Part shown: one piece after another, positions 53,740 to 64,000 of the stretch | Numbering within the stretch: position 1 is the first letter of the stretch | Layout: every line of letters begins with the position of its first letter | Origin: Cristatella mucedo | Lineage: Eukaryota > Bryozoa > Phylactolaemata > Cristatellidae | Direction of reading: 5' to 3' | Length of the DNA: 64,000 nt | Assembly (NCBI GenBank): GCA_009760855.2 | Contig: WPIO01000176.1 | Span: 55,001-119,000, forward strand | Program-made: the position numbers and the translations under genes | The notes under the pieces: model-generated | What the model was told of the DNA's origin: nothing | Databases searched by the model: none | The model's input: the letters and a program-made list of their open reading frames with translations, nothing else

Positions 53740-54830
53740 GATTAATTCGCATTGAAAAGATTTATCAGCTTCAGACCGCCGAAGACATCTTCCCAAGTCT
53801 GGCTGACTCCAGACACTTCGTCACTCTAAACTCAGACGATTCAGTGTTCATGCTGTCGGCCCTCGACTTTCGTTGAAATCCCTGGCCGACGGTTAGCCAA
53901 TTTGGCATCCTTACCTCAGCCTCTGCCGTGTTTCACCGAATTTATTTGCCATATTGCTAACATCCGGAGTATTCATATGTATACTAATCACGTTATGGTG
54001 AGTTTATCTAAAAGTGTACAAAAATACTAGCTGATTTAAAAGCCTCTTTAGTTTAGCGACAAGAAAGCAAAGAGAAAAAAGAGAGCAAAGAAGAATAACA
54101 GAATCAACAGCCTTTTTTTGTATAGCGAAAGAAGAGCCTTTACGGCTTTCCCCGCCGCTTGCAGTAGCGATAAAGGATCGCCCACCGCAGGATTCGAACC
54201 CGCGACATCGGGACCGAGGTCATGAAAAGCAACCGCCTTACCTAGTGCGTGATCACGGCTCACCTACCATTTTAGAGCACGATACTCACCAGAGGCAAGT
54301 ATTGGCACGGTGCAGGCAGATTAATCTATGCCTTAATGCCGACAAGCGAAAGTTCGGCCACACAGAGACTCCTTATCTGGACCATGTCTGTCGGCTGCCG
54401 GCATTAACCCAGACCATGCCAAGGTGGAGGTTATCTGAGACTTTATCGCGCCTTCACCTTAGGTCGCCGTCTTATGTCGCCGTCTTAGGGATAGCTAATT
54501 ACTTAGCCAAACTGTTTCTGATGTTGGCAAACGTGTCCACACCTTTGCAAAAGGTGGTGGACGGCCAATCAAGTGAAAGGATTTGCCTAAATTAAATATT
54601 TGAAATTGCATAGCGGACACACTCAGCGAGGCCTTGTCTTGGCGACTTGATGCGTATTCTGAGCTGCGAGACGAGCAAATCTTCAGCATCTTCATCAGAA
54701 CCATCCGGTCGGCGAGAGAGACAACATCCGGTCGGCGAGAGAGACGTGCCGTACAGCGACGCCATCAGACGCCACTCTTCGAATCCTGCTTTCCCACTTT
54801 GCGTCTAGGTGACAGGGTGTAGGTTTCGAC
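53740..54830 (+). mobile_element. Ty3/Gypsy LTR-retrotransposon relic (pol part)
   Basis: Translated pieces resemble the reverse-transcriptase and RNase H part of a Ty3/Gypsy pol on the + strand, in the expected order. It is heavily broken with many interruptions and no LTRs identified, so it is an old fossil. A minus-strand SINE1 lies inside it and is therefore younger than the relic. Confidence 0.7.
54110..54262 (-). mobile_element. SINE1 copy inside the Gypsy relic
   Basis: On the minus strand: A-box-like ACTAGGTAAGGCGGTTGC, a well-kept B-box GCGGGTTCGAATCCTGC, the linker GTGGGCGATCCTTTATCGC, and an end of AAAGGCTCTTCTTTCGC followed by an A run. It has the best B-box of the family in this window. 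Confidence 0.8.
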
Positions 54831-55194
54831 AGCTGTCTGCTCGTTTTAGGCCTTCATGGGCAGTGTGACGTCACTTTTCAACTCGAAGTGGCCTGACCTT
54901 CAAAGGTGACCTGGTCGTCATCGTGCTGGCGTTTTGACGGCAGATATAGCAGCACTTGCATAAAGGCCATTGTGGGCATTGTTGAGACACACGCTCAGAC
55001 AAGCATACAAAATACTCGGGCCAATTGGTTATTAGGACCCCTGGTTATTTAAGTGCGCTGACGTATGCTCTGAATCGAGTTCTGACCTCCCGCTTGACTG
55101 ACCTCTGACCTACTCGACTGGTCAGCAGGCAAAGCCAGATTGGTGGCTCAGCGCTTGCCACAACCTGAGTCCACTGGCTTAGCTATACACACGA
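54831..55194. other. Unassigned stretch
   Basis: Nothing recognised. Confidence 0.35.
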
Positions 55195-55485
55195 CATAAT
55201 AATAATTATAAAAATAATAACAAATTTAAATAGCACCCCCCCCGGAGAAATTAATCTCTTTCCAGGCACTTTACATGTGCTGCAAAGGTTGCATGGTCAA
55301 ATGGTTATGGGTGACTAGCAAAATGTCAGCAAGCATAACATGGTTAGAGGTGGAACGCACAGGGTCAGCATGCAGGGTGTCAGCACGCGTAAGCGCACAA
55401 AGGACGGATCATGTGGACCCACTAAACTCTGTGATAAATAGATGCACTTTAGCTTCTTTTCAAATGTCGTCAAGTCATAGTTGAC
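55195..55485 (-). mobile_element. LINE-A 3' end
   Basis: A degenerate ATT repeat, the tail signature on the minus strand (AATCTCTTTCCAGGCACTTTAC), 3' UTR blocks with GGGTCAGCATGC, and the last codons of the frame (TTTCAAATGTCGTCAAGTCA). Confidence 0.8.
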
Positions 55486-58120
55486 TCGATGGCAGCCCGA
55501 AGCAAATGCCAAGAGAATGGGAATGCCAACCCACCTATTAGCCTCGACGATATAGGCTGTCCCAAGATATCCGTGTCGGAAGCTTGCAGTAGATGTGCCC
55601 GTCGGAATGAAAGTGACTGCACGACGCTAACTGCCCCTCGCTACTTCAGGGCCACGGTAGACGAACGTGTCGGCCGTCCACCAGAGGACGCAGCGCTAGT
55701 CATCGATTATTGATAGTTATTGATTGATTGATTAGTCATCGATTGATTGCTCTTGGAACATATCGAGACGCGAGAGCCTTCGAGACGTCAAATCGATGGG
55801 CGACAGTTCGCTAATGCCCGGAGTCCTTTAGTTACTTTTCGTGTTCGCGTCTTGGCGTCTTTCGCTTACTTTCGCCAGCCCCAATAGTCCTGAAAGCAGC
55901 GGGCCGTCAGGGATATCCGTCCAATCAGCAAAGACTGCGATGAGCTGACTTTTATGGCTTTTAGAGGCTTAGTCAGCTCGTCGCAGTAATTGCTGATTGG
56001 ACGATTCGTATAGGAAGCTCGAATCGACGTACGTTTCGAAAAGGCCCGATGGATGGGCTCCTCCTACCCGAGCAGGCGATGCGAAGCTAGCTTCCGATGA
56101 CCGATGGCACCGACGTGAAGGACTACATCGATCAGCCGAAGGAAGGCGCTCCTGCTAGCTTCGGGCGCGAGTGAACGTCCCTGATGAATAAATGGCTCTT
56201 CGCTTGCTAAATTGACTGCCAGAGCCTTGGTAAGCAGCGATTACGTTGCTAGAAGCGAGGGCGTGCAGAGTCGGAAGATAAGAGTTTGACAGAGCACGCC
56301 TTGGCACATTCGGCCTAGGAGGCAGAGAGAGCCTGCCCTCGACGGTCCAATCGGAGGACCGCCGCCGCCGCCGCCGCCGCTGAAACTCGGGAAAGCCGCG
56401 CGGCACAGACAGTAGCATTGGCAAAAGCTACTAATGCTCACCCGATCCTGCACATACAAGCTATCCAGTCATAAGGTGGTATGACGTGCTGGTATAAGTA
56501 CATAGCTCTAATGCTGCAAAGGAAAGAGGGGGTAACTCCTACGGCGCTGAGTCGAAGGCTGTCTCTTCAAAGTCGCGTTTACTTTCGCTTGGCTGGCGGT
56601 TAAATTCGGATGCAACTCCGCGAGACGTGCTGTTCGACGTTTCGCAGCGCACCGATTGCTTTGACATTTTACAAAGAAGCGTAAACGTCGGTGACGGCGA
56701 GGTGCTTGACGAAGCCAGCGTCGGCCTGTTTTTTACCGAGCTACGAGAATGGTGGTCAGCCGCGCTCGTTGCCGAATTTCACGACGTTCTTTGATCTACC
56801 GGAGCTTACTGAAAACTAGCCCTCGGACGGCTTCAACATGGGGAAGGGCTATCGCGCTGCAGTCCATCATCGAATCGCGGCGAATATTGTCAGCCATGGC
56901 TCAAGTGCAGTGGCCGCTGCAGGCATTAGGCGAGTAAAGCTTTTCCATTCGATTAATATTCTATTCAAATCCTCTTCTATTTCGATGCGAAACCAATTTT
57001 CTGCGGTATCTCGCATTACTTTTACTAGACTTGATACTTTCGACAGTCGGCGGCGTCGAGGCCACAGAGTGGCCGAGAGGGCACTACTTGCAGACACTCG
57101 ACAAGAATGCCGTGGTTTGTGGACTGGACATCTAGCTCGATCGTGAGTGCTTCCGTTTCTGCCGCACCTGCGCTGAAACCGTGCCAACGGACCCACCGAT
57201 CCCGAAGGTCGAAGCAGCATCGAGCTATGCGCATTGCTCAAATTGGTGCACACTGACGCCACTGCAGTCCTAATAAAGAGTACCTCAAGAAATGGCCGTC
57301 GATGGGCGCTGCCTCTTTTATTGACGAAGCCACGAGGTGATACTCGCGAGAACCTCGTGCTGCAGAAGAGCGACTTTGCTGCCCTCTTCAGAGTGAGTAC
57401 AGAGTAACCATTTAAAAAACACCCGGTACAAAAAATAAGCTTCGCTTCGACGAATGGCTGCAAGCACTTCGTCTCGGGCTATCCGACTGAAAGACTGGTC
57501 TAGATGCCTGAAGGACGCAGACTCATCAGCCGACAGCGCCCCCTCCTCCGGTATACGCTTCGAAGGAGTATCCCTGTGCAGAGCGAAAGCATAGGACCGC
57601 TAACGAAATGGCTCAGTCGCATCATTGTTGCATCGTTCAAATGTCTACCCGCGATTTTTGCTGCCAATTGCCGCCTACCTTACACATCGTTGTGCACGCA
57701 AAAGGCAGTGCCTGATAAGACGCCTCGCGAAGTCTCGCGAGTAACGAGAACGTTACTAATTTCCGATTTTCGTGCTAGGCGCCTGCGTTTGTGCGCCAAA
57801 TCAGCCGAGGACCAACTTGGCCTTTAAATCGTATCAAACGTTTTGTATCTCCCTCGGTCATAAGCGCCATCCAGGATGTAAAACTTCAGCCCGCATCGCG
57901 CACAGTCGCGCTTCCAATGTTTAGCAGGCCGCGTTAATTAATTGCTTGCATGGATGAGCCGCTGCAGGCCCTGCGGGGCCCTTAGCAGTCGCGAAGCACG
58001 TCCGCGGTCGGCTGCGATTGGTAGGAAAGACTCTTCTAAGGAGTGAGCGGTCGCACCTCGAGGCGGCCATCTTATATCTTGAGGCCAGCATTCAGGGCAA
58101 ACGCTTGGTTAGCACAGCAT
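55486..58120. other. CpG-rich region with coding-like but unassigned frames
   Basis: CpG is not depleted here, unlike most of the window. Several short frames look protein-like in more than one phase, so composition may be misleading. The clearest is 56498-56794 (+). A small AT-rich GT-AG segment (56933-57045) also looks intron-like. No family recognised; a gene is possible but not shown. Confidence 0.3.
56498..56794 (+). CDS. Unidentified open frame, possible exon
   Basis: 98 codons open between a TAA at 56495-56497 and TGA at 56792-56794, with no early Met, so it would have to be an internal or terminal exon or a relic. The last 60 codons read like an acidic soluble protein (DVLFDVSQRTDCFDILQRSV, VLDEASVGLFFTELREWW). 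I recognise no domain. Other frames over the following sequence are also open, which weakens the case. Confidence 0.22.
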   Translation, partial: VHSSNAAKERGGNSYGAESKAVSSKSRLLSLGWRLNSDATPRDVLFDVSQRTDCFDILQRSVNVGDGEVLDEASVGLFFTELREWWSAALVAEFHDVL

Positions 58121-58124
58121 AATA

Positions 58125-58275
58125 TATAAAAATATAATTCATTTATGTAGCGCCCCAAGAGAACTTAATCTCTATTCAGGCGCTTCACACATGCCTCGGG
58201 GCTCGAGCCCACGACCTCAGTCTGACCTTGGTTGGAGCGAGCACCTTAACCGCTAGACCAAACCAGCTCGGCATG
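58125..58275 (-). mobile_element. SINE2 copy, well preserved
   Basis: On the minus strand: A-box TGGTCTAGCGGTTAAGG, B-box GTCGTGGGCTCGAGCCC, then GCGCCTGAATAGAGATTAAG, TTCTCTTGGGGCGCTAC and an AT-rich end. It is the best template for the family in this window. Confidence 0.88.
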
Positions 58276-58329
58276 GCTGTATTTGCTACTTGCTCGATGT
58301 AAGAAATGAGGACGCAGTGTAGCCGGAAC

Positions 58330-58960
58330 GCGCTGTGTGAAGCCGCGGCCTCGCTCCTTGGCTCGCTACGTTCGGCGCTGTACAGATCAGGCCCTCTGCG
58401 GCTGTCGAATCGATCGATCGATCGACGGCACCTGCGCTAGTGGCCAGGGCGAAGTTGTGCGAGGCACTCCATCTCGTTTCAAGGCACTCTCTAGGTCGCT
58501 GCCGCGCTGCTCCGCTGCCGCCGACGGTGCACCCACCTGCTGCCCGCCGCACCGCGGGTGCGGCTTGCCTGGCTGGCCGGGGCCGTACCGCCGAGGCCCC
58601 CGCCGAGGGGCGCTCGCCCCGAAGATGTCGGCGGCGGCGGTGCCCGTCTGCAAGGACCGGCGCCCCGCTAGTAGCGGAGGAGGTGAGCGCGAAGAGCCGC
58701 CGCCGCGCCGCCGCCGCCGCCGCAGTCGCTTCGCAGCGGCTCTTGCGTAGTTACGCCATCGCGTCGTGCGACGCGACGTACGTAGGAGCACATGCACGCG
58801 CGGCAGTAATTGCAAGCCAATTGCCTCCGAGAAGCGAAATGATAGCACGCCAGGCCTCGTCGCCCGCCGCCGCCGCCGCCGCCGCCGCATTTTGCGCTTC
58901 CGCACGCAAGAGCGCACTGTGCCCGGCCGCGCTGGACGCGCTGCACTGCGTGGAGCAAAC
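58330..58960. promoter_or_regulatory. CpG island with GCC repeats
   Basis: Very high CpG density, with GCCGCCGCC runs near 58698-58722 and 58862-58888. It surrounds a candidate first exon at 58625. Confidence 0.55.
58625..58682 (+). CDS. Candidate first coding exon (unknown gene)
   Basis: ATG with G at -3 (GAAGATGTCGG) opens MSAAAVPVCKDRRPASSGG and reaches a GTGAGC donor at 58683, inside a CpG island. Ala-rich starts are common in CpG-island first exons. No continuation was recognised, so the gene is unidentified. Confidence 0.25.
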
Positions 58961-58989
58961 GCGCGAGTCCGAATCCGGTTTGAATTTTG

Positions 58990-59570
58990 TGTGGTCATTG
59001 TATTCCGCATAGCTATTCAAAATATAACCTAATATTAACTAGAAATATGTATGTGTGTGTGTGTGTGTGCGCGTGCGCGCGTTCGTGCGTGTGTGCGATA
59101 CCTCAAATGCTTGAATTCGCCGATAACGCCCACCCACGCCTGTGAGCGTGAATTAACTACCGAGATGGGCATTGGTTGCATCAGTGCCGCCGTTGAACAA
59201 ACTGCGAGCGCGGTATTTCACCAAAGAACTTGTGAATAGAAACGATGGCGGTAAGCTTGAACGGTTTCATGGCGATTTTATTACTTCTTTTTATATCTAT
59301 GTCAGACTGCTCTCCTCTAATGGTTTAAGATTTTTTTAAGTCGCAAAATTGTCTTTTACTTTTATTAGCTCCGCGACGGTCGCATGTCACGCGCAAGCAA
59401 AACTAATGCATTAATTGAACCCGTATCAAACCTTTGCGGCGACACAATTGAGACTTCATCCACCTGAAGAATAAAATGTTTAAAATCAGTTCGTATTCGG
59501 GCACGTCATCGTAAACGAGAAAATGAAGGGGAAAGACGCTTCAGGAAGAGCTACCGCCACCGCTCCAAGA
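58990..59570. other. Unassigned stretch with a GT tract
   Basis: A (GT)n/GTGCGC tract lies at 59047-59098. Nothing else recognised. Confidence 0.4.
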
Positions 59571-59571
59571 T

Positions 59572-60500
59572 CAAATCCAAATTGGAAAGGCTGACGCTCA
59601 AAATTGGCTCTGCCAGCATATCTCCTGTCGAATCAGCTCGAAATCTAGGTGTCATATTCCAAAGCGACCCCTCGTTACACGACCATATCAGCTCCACAGT
59701 CAAATCAGCCTATTTTCAGCTTCATAACATTACTAAAATATTCGGGCTTGTTTAGATAAAGATACCACGTCCTAGTTAGTCCATGCATTCGTGACCTCCC
59801 GTCTCGACTTCTGCAACTCATTGCTTACTGGCCTCCCAGCATGTGCGATCAGGCGATTGCAGCTGGTGCAAAACTCCGCAGCTAGGCTTGTCTGTCATGA
59901 GCATCACAGTTTCCACATCACATTACTTTTCGCCGACCGGCACTGGCTACCAGTCAAGCAACGGATTGACTTTAAGGTTTTGTCGCTCACTTTTAGGTCA
60001 CTTCATTCTTTGGCTCCAGCCTATCTCTCAGATCTACTCCCCCACCAGGCCATGCATCGTACTTTGCATCGGCTTTTTGGAATCCAACAGTTTACCAATA
60101 CCTAGTACAAGCCTCAAATCCTTTGGAGACCGTGCATTTATTTTGTGTGCTCCCAAAGCCTGCAACTCCATCCCGACTTGCGTCAAAGCATCCCCTGACT
60201 TAACCACATTTAAAAGGAACGTAAAAACACACCTATTTAGGACAGCGTTTAGCGGGTCCCTGTGATTCGTCCTTGATCTGCTTATGCGTGCTGACACTGT
60301 GCATGCTGCCACTAACCACATTTGCATGCTGACCCTGTGCATGTCACTCCTAACCATGTTATTCATTTTGTTTGTTTTTCAAGCCTGATTTTACTCACTA
60401 TTCAATTGCATTTCCCTTTGCAGCAAATGTAAAGCGCCTAGAAAGAGATTGAGTTCTCTGAGGACGCTTTATCACGTGCATTATTATTATTATTATATCT
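59572..60500 (+). mobile_element. LINE-A, 5'-truncated
   Basis: It starts at the AAATTGGAAAGGCTGACGCTC point of the RT C-terminal region and runs through the frame end (LFRTAFSGSL, about 60262), the 3' UTR, the tail (GCGCCTAGAAAGAGATTGAG) and (ATT)n. The frame is broken once or more: 59791-60105 and 59843-60265 carry different parts. Otherwise it is close to the 39-40 kb copy. Confidence 0.88.
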
Positions 60501-61090
60501 ACTAATTCTTATTAGTCGAAAGTTACCGCAGGCGCCACACGCTTACTTACACAGTGCGATGAGTGAATGGCCGGAAGGGGCGTAGGTGGGGTAACGCGGG
60601 GCTACGATCCCCGCCTCAAGTCACACGCGGCAGGACAGCGGCCCTGTCAACCCTCCCCCAGCTAGCTACGCGGGAAAGGCGTTACTTCAAAATCTACCGA
60701 ACTGCGTCGACCGAACGCGTGGCATTTTTAAAGCGTCCTAATGAACGCATACCGACGCTGCATCCGTCATCTCGTACGTGCCGGTAGCTCGCGTACCAGA
60801 CCGGATATGTTTTGCAGCATGATATCCCGACAGTCAATCCTTTCGGATCACTATGTACGTACTATGTACTGACGTTCTCGGTTCAACACTATTAAACGGA
60901 TCTGGTTGCTTGCGATAGACAAAGATTGTGAGAACTCATCAGCGAAGAGAGGACTTATAATAGGAAAAACTTGGGCTGCATCACCTCGCAAACGCGCAAA
61001 GTGAAAAGTGACAGTGTAAAGCGCACGCTGCAGTCTGCGATCGGTGTCAGTGCGTTCAAGTTCGCGCGTACCCAGTGTGCATAAGTAATT
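60501..61090. other. Unassigned stretch
   Basis: No gene recognised. CpG content rises toward the right. Confidence 0.35.
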
Positions 61091-61395
61091 AACCCGAATC
61101 CATACACCCGCGTGTGCGCGCGCGCGAGAGAGAGGGCGGGCACGAGCAGAGCAAGTACCGCTTCCGCCGGGTCCGCAGCAGGATCGCGGCAGCCGGTGCG
61201 CGCTCCTCCGAGCTCCGCTAGCCGTGCAGTGGGAGACCGAAGCGCGACTATGGGAGGCAGGGCCGCCGCCGCCGTGCAGAGCCAGAGCAGACACGCGGAA
61301 ATAGTCGCCGACGCGACGCGCCACGTGACGGAGAGCCGACTCTTCGGGAGACCGGCCTGGCGCAGCGCTGCCCGCAAAATGGCTCATGGTATGTC
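61090..61395. promoter_or_regulatory. CpG island, candidate promoter and first exon
   Basis: A dense CpG block that includes GCGCGCGCGAGAGAG near 61118. It ends with CAAAATGGCTCATG (ATG at 61379-61381) next to GTATGT, a possible very short first coding exon (Met-Ala-His). No downstream exon recognised. Confidence 0.35.
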
Positions 61396-63780
61396 CGCGA
61401 GAGCATCCCCGAATATTTTTCTAGCGAAACTAGATTTTCAGAAAAAAAAAGGAACCGGCGCGTGGCACAATCGGCGCCGAATGACTCGCCTTACTTTTAT
61501 TTATTGCGCGGCGCACGCTACTATCGAAATTCGCAAAAAAAAAAAGCTGACAGCGTGCAAGCAAGCCAAACTGAATTCGCGAAGTCTAGAAACAGAAAAA
61601 TATGTTCGAAAAAGGGAAGAAGCTTTGCTTATTGAGGTCGCGCCGTTTCAATCTAATTTTCCTACTGTCAGTAGCTCGACGCCTTCTCGGTGCTACGTCG
61701 CGTTTCTTTCTCAGCAACTTATAGCACGGGCTTCTCGAGTGAAACGCATTGCGGACCGTAAATTCGGGGAGGTTTTAAGCAAGATAGAAATACCAAGAAG
61801 AGGTACAAAGGGCCAGTCTCAATCGCTGTTTTTTTCTTGCCGGCAATTTGTCCACCGTCTGTTGCAGCGACGTAGGCACGACTAACTATTGGTGAACGAG
61901 GACGTTCTTAAAAAAATCGTTTTACGTACGCTGACCAACGGTCCGGTTCATGTGGAACTGCTGTCACCTATCACTAGTCACTAGACGACCGGTGAGATTA
62001 CGGCCCGGTTTCTTTCGCTAATTTTTCGGATTTTATGCGGATGGTGGATTAGCGCATGGGTTTACAGTAGATATGAAAATAATTTACAATGAGCCTAACT
62101 CAAACGGTCTGGCGTGCAATTTTCAAAATCGCAAAAGCCAGGTTGCACTCATTTCAGAAGGACAGGCGCCGGCACTTATAGCATGGCCACTGGCTGCCAG
62201 AAAAATTTTCTTTTCCAGGAATTACCTGGTCGCATCAACTTAAATAACTTTTTTTTCATTGTGATTGAGTGAGTCCGTAAACGCATGTGGCTGACGGCAC
62301 GCTTATGTTGTGCGCTTTGTGATATTTATGACGCTAGTATGATGGTGCAGCTGTGATAAATATTATGACAACAATATCTGGGAAATAACTTACTAATATG
62401 TGTAACTACTCCTTGCTCTCTCATAGTTGAGAACTTTGACGTTGAATTGTTCCTTTGATGATACAATATTGATGATTAGGCTTTTGATCAGCGCGTTACC
62501 TGACTACATATTCAAATGCTGAAGATATTTTTTCTCATTGAAATTTTTTTCCTTTTAATTAATTTTTGTCGAGCATTCGAAACTTATTCATGAAATTATT
62601 TTGAACGTCTTGCAAATTTTAAAAGGTATTTTTCTGCGATATTTCGTGGGTTCGTGCTAGTCAATCTACATGATTTTGGATACGAGCCTATGGGTCCGTA
62701 AAAACAATTCGCTGACGTCAAGCTTATGCTGTGCCCTTTGCAATATTTGTAGTACTACTACGACGGTAAAGCTATGTAACGTGGCAAAACATCAGAGTAG
62801 AGAATCTGCTGATTTGCACCTGTGGTTCCACCATGCACTCACATATTTGATATTGAACGCTGAATTGTGTGCGGAGTTAAGTTTTCATCAAAGTATCTTG
62901 AGCGTCTTACATTTTGTAAATTGATTTTTCGCGATTATTCGCGGGTGCGCGCAAGTTAAAAAAAATCTGCACAGAAATTCTGTGCTAAATCACTGCTCAT
63001 CCTTGCAAAAGTGTAAACAACCTGTCTCCAACTGGCTCCAAGTGGTGAGCGGCTGCATCCACACCTCTGGCGTCGGGGTCTTTGGTTTCTGGGACTTCGC
63101 GGGGCCGACTTAACCGTCGCCGCCCAGGCTGCCGCTCCTGCTAAATCGCAGCTCGCGTTAGCTCGCCATTCGCAAGACTCATGAGGGGGGGGGGGTAAAT
63201 CGTCGTGTTAATTTACACGTGGTACTTTTTTCGCCTTGCTCTGCGCACGCGCGTGAACTTGTTGGAGTCTGCTCATCGTGGCCTTTGCCACGCCCTCGCG
63301 ACACCTGATGCGGACTCCTCGCTCCACCCCCACAGATTTACCTCACTGGCTACATTAGTCTACTTTCTCATCCTATCGAGCAATTCAATAACTCATGAAA
63401 TGATTTATTGGGCGAAGTACACAAGGCTGTCGGCTCAGTCACATCATACCCCATTTGGTTAAAACTTAATCGGCCACATTAGTACGCACACACACAGGAA
63501 GTACGTTGCAGCTACATTTACAAAAATGGCGGCCCCCTGGTTGTTTTGTTGCATGCCGGTTACGGAGAATGGTCGGCTCACCCGCGAACTCCGCTGACCT
63601 GCCTGCGCTCGGCACTCCGGCTTTGCAAGTGGCGTTGCTCATTCATCCGCAGCTCATGGAAGCTTCTGTCTTGCTACTGAAGCATTTCGCAAAAGAAAAA
63701 TGCCAACTTGAGAGTGATCAGTACTGATTTCTGTCTGATCACAGCTTGAACTTTCGGTCGTATGAACCTTACAGACGCCG
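61396..63780. other. AT-rich unassigned stretch
   Basis: Mostly AT-rich and intron-like. A related phrase recurs near 62270-62345 and 62690-62765 (GTCCGTAAA...GCTTATG...TGTGC.CTTTG.ATATTT), an old duplication. No exon recognised. Confidence 0.35.
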
Positions 63781-63782
63781 GC

Positions 63783-63837
63783 ATGTGGAGGAGTCCGACC
63801 CGCCTCGCGTATTGTTTCGCTGTTGTGAGCGTTGCAA
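63783..63837 (+). CDS. Candidate signal-peptide exon (unknown gene)
   Basis: ATG opens MWRSPTRLAYCFAVVSVA and meets a perfect GTAAGT donor at 63838. The basic start followed by a hydrophobic run looks like a secretion signal. If real, the gene continues beyond the window. It is short, so it could be chance. Confidence 0.25.
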
Positions 63838-64000
63838 GTAAGTTGGCGTGAAAGGTTCGCTGCCAAACCTCGTGGAATGCGGGCCCAGGCCCGTTGACGG
63901 TGTTGCTGTTGCTCTGTGGAAATCCGCTCCTAGTTTGTGCGAGTTGTTGATGTGACCCCGCGCTAACTCGGCGCGCGGTTCCGTGTTTGGGCAGCCTGAG

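Noticed and set aside
54125-54260. Possible tRNA gene from a good B-box (GGGTTCGAATCC)
   Set aside because: It does not fold as a complete tRNA with matched acceptor stem by eye, and the same head plus body recurs in other copies, so it is SINE1.
56867-57463. 198-codon minus-strand frame
   Set aside because: No domain; the residue mix looks like a shadow of CpG-rich sequence, and frames on the other strand are equally open.
57830-57930. Minus-strand short frame with a zinc-knuckle-like KHWKRDC
   Set aside because: Only about 33 codons between stops, with an incomplete Cys/His pattern and no neighbouring element parts; probably chance.

Overview
This is a window of animal nuclear DNA. It holds a multi-exon gene with GT-AG introns, dense microsatellites, decayed non-LTR and DNA transposons, and tRNA-derived SINEs. 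The host species cannot be fixed from the sequence. The gene sequence, the CR1/L2-like LINE with an ATT-repeat tail, and the SINE set suit a bilaterian, probably a marine invertebrate, but that is inference.

The one host gene I can name is an NADH-cytochrome b5 reductase of the CYB5R1/2/3 family on the + strand. Eight coding exons lie at 28482-28619, 29408-29480, 29605-29711, 43826-43955, 44199-44282, 44473-44558, 46292-46391 and 48188-48360. Their phases agree throughout and they encode 296 residues ending in a natural stop. A candidate first coding exon (7 codons, phase 0, next to a CpG-rich block) sits at 9024-9044; it would give 303 residues but is unproven. The 14 kb intron between 29712 and 43825 is filled with transposons.

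Mobile DNA makes up most of the rest. LINE-A (CR1/L2-like) occurs as at least seven longer fragments plus many 3' tails. The copy at 38990-40530 keeps a 400-codon open reverse-transcriptase frame. An older relative, LINE-B (16440-17735), is split by a LINE-A insertion. SINE2 has a tRNA-like head and a 3' tail resembling the LINE tail, closest to LINE-B. SINE1 is a second tRNA-derived family without that tail. Also present are two Tc1-like transposons (one nearly full length), a hAT-type MITE (6085-6493), the C-terminus of a restriction-like-endonuclease LINE (34870-35560), an old Ty3/Gypsy relic (53740-54830), and an unidentified dispersed repeat in two copies (24205-24740 and 51127-51650).

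Low-complexity DNA is heavy: (CT)n arrays up to about 325 bp, a 463-bp CCTG array, and (AC)n, (GT)n, (TCC)n and (AT)n tracts. Long open frames over these arrays are not genes.

The right end (about 55.5-64 kb) differs: it is CpG-rich, with three candidate first exons (58625-58682, about 61381-61389, 63783-63837) whose continuations would lie outside the window or are unrecognised. I found no CRISPR array, no bacterial-type operon and no convincing functional tRNA or rRNA gene.
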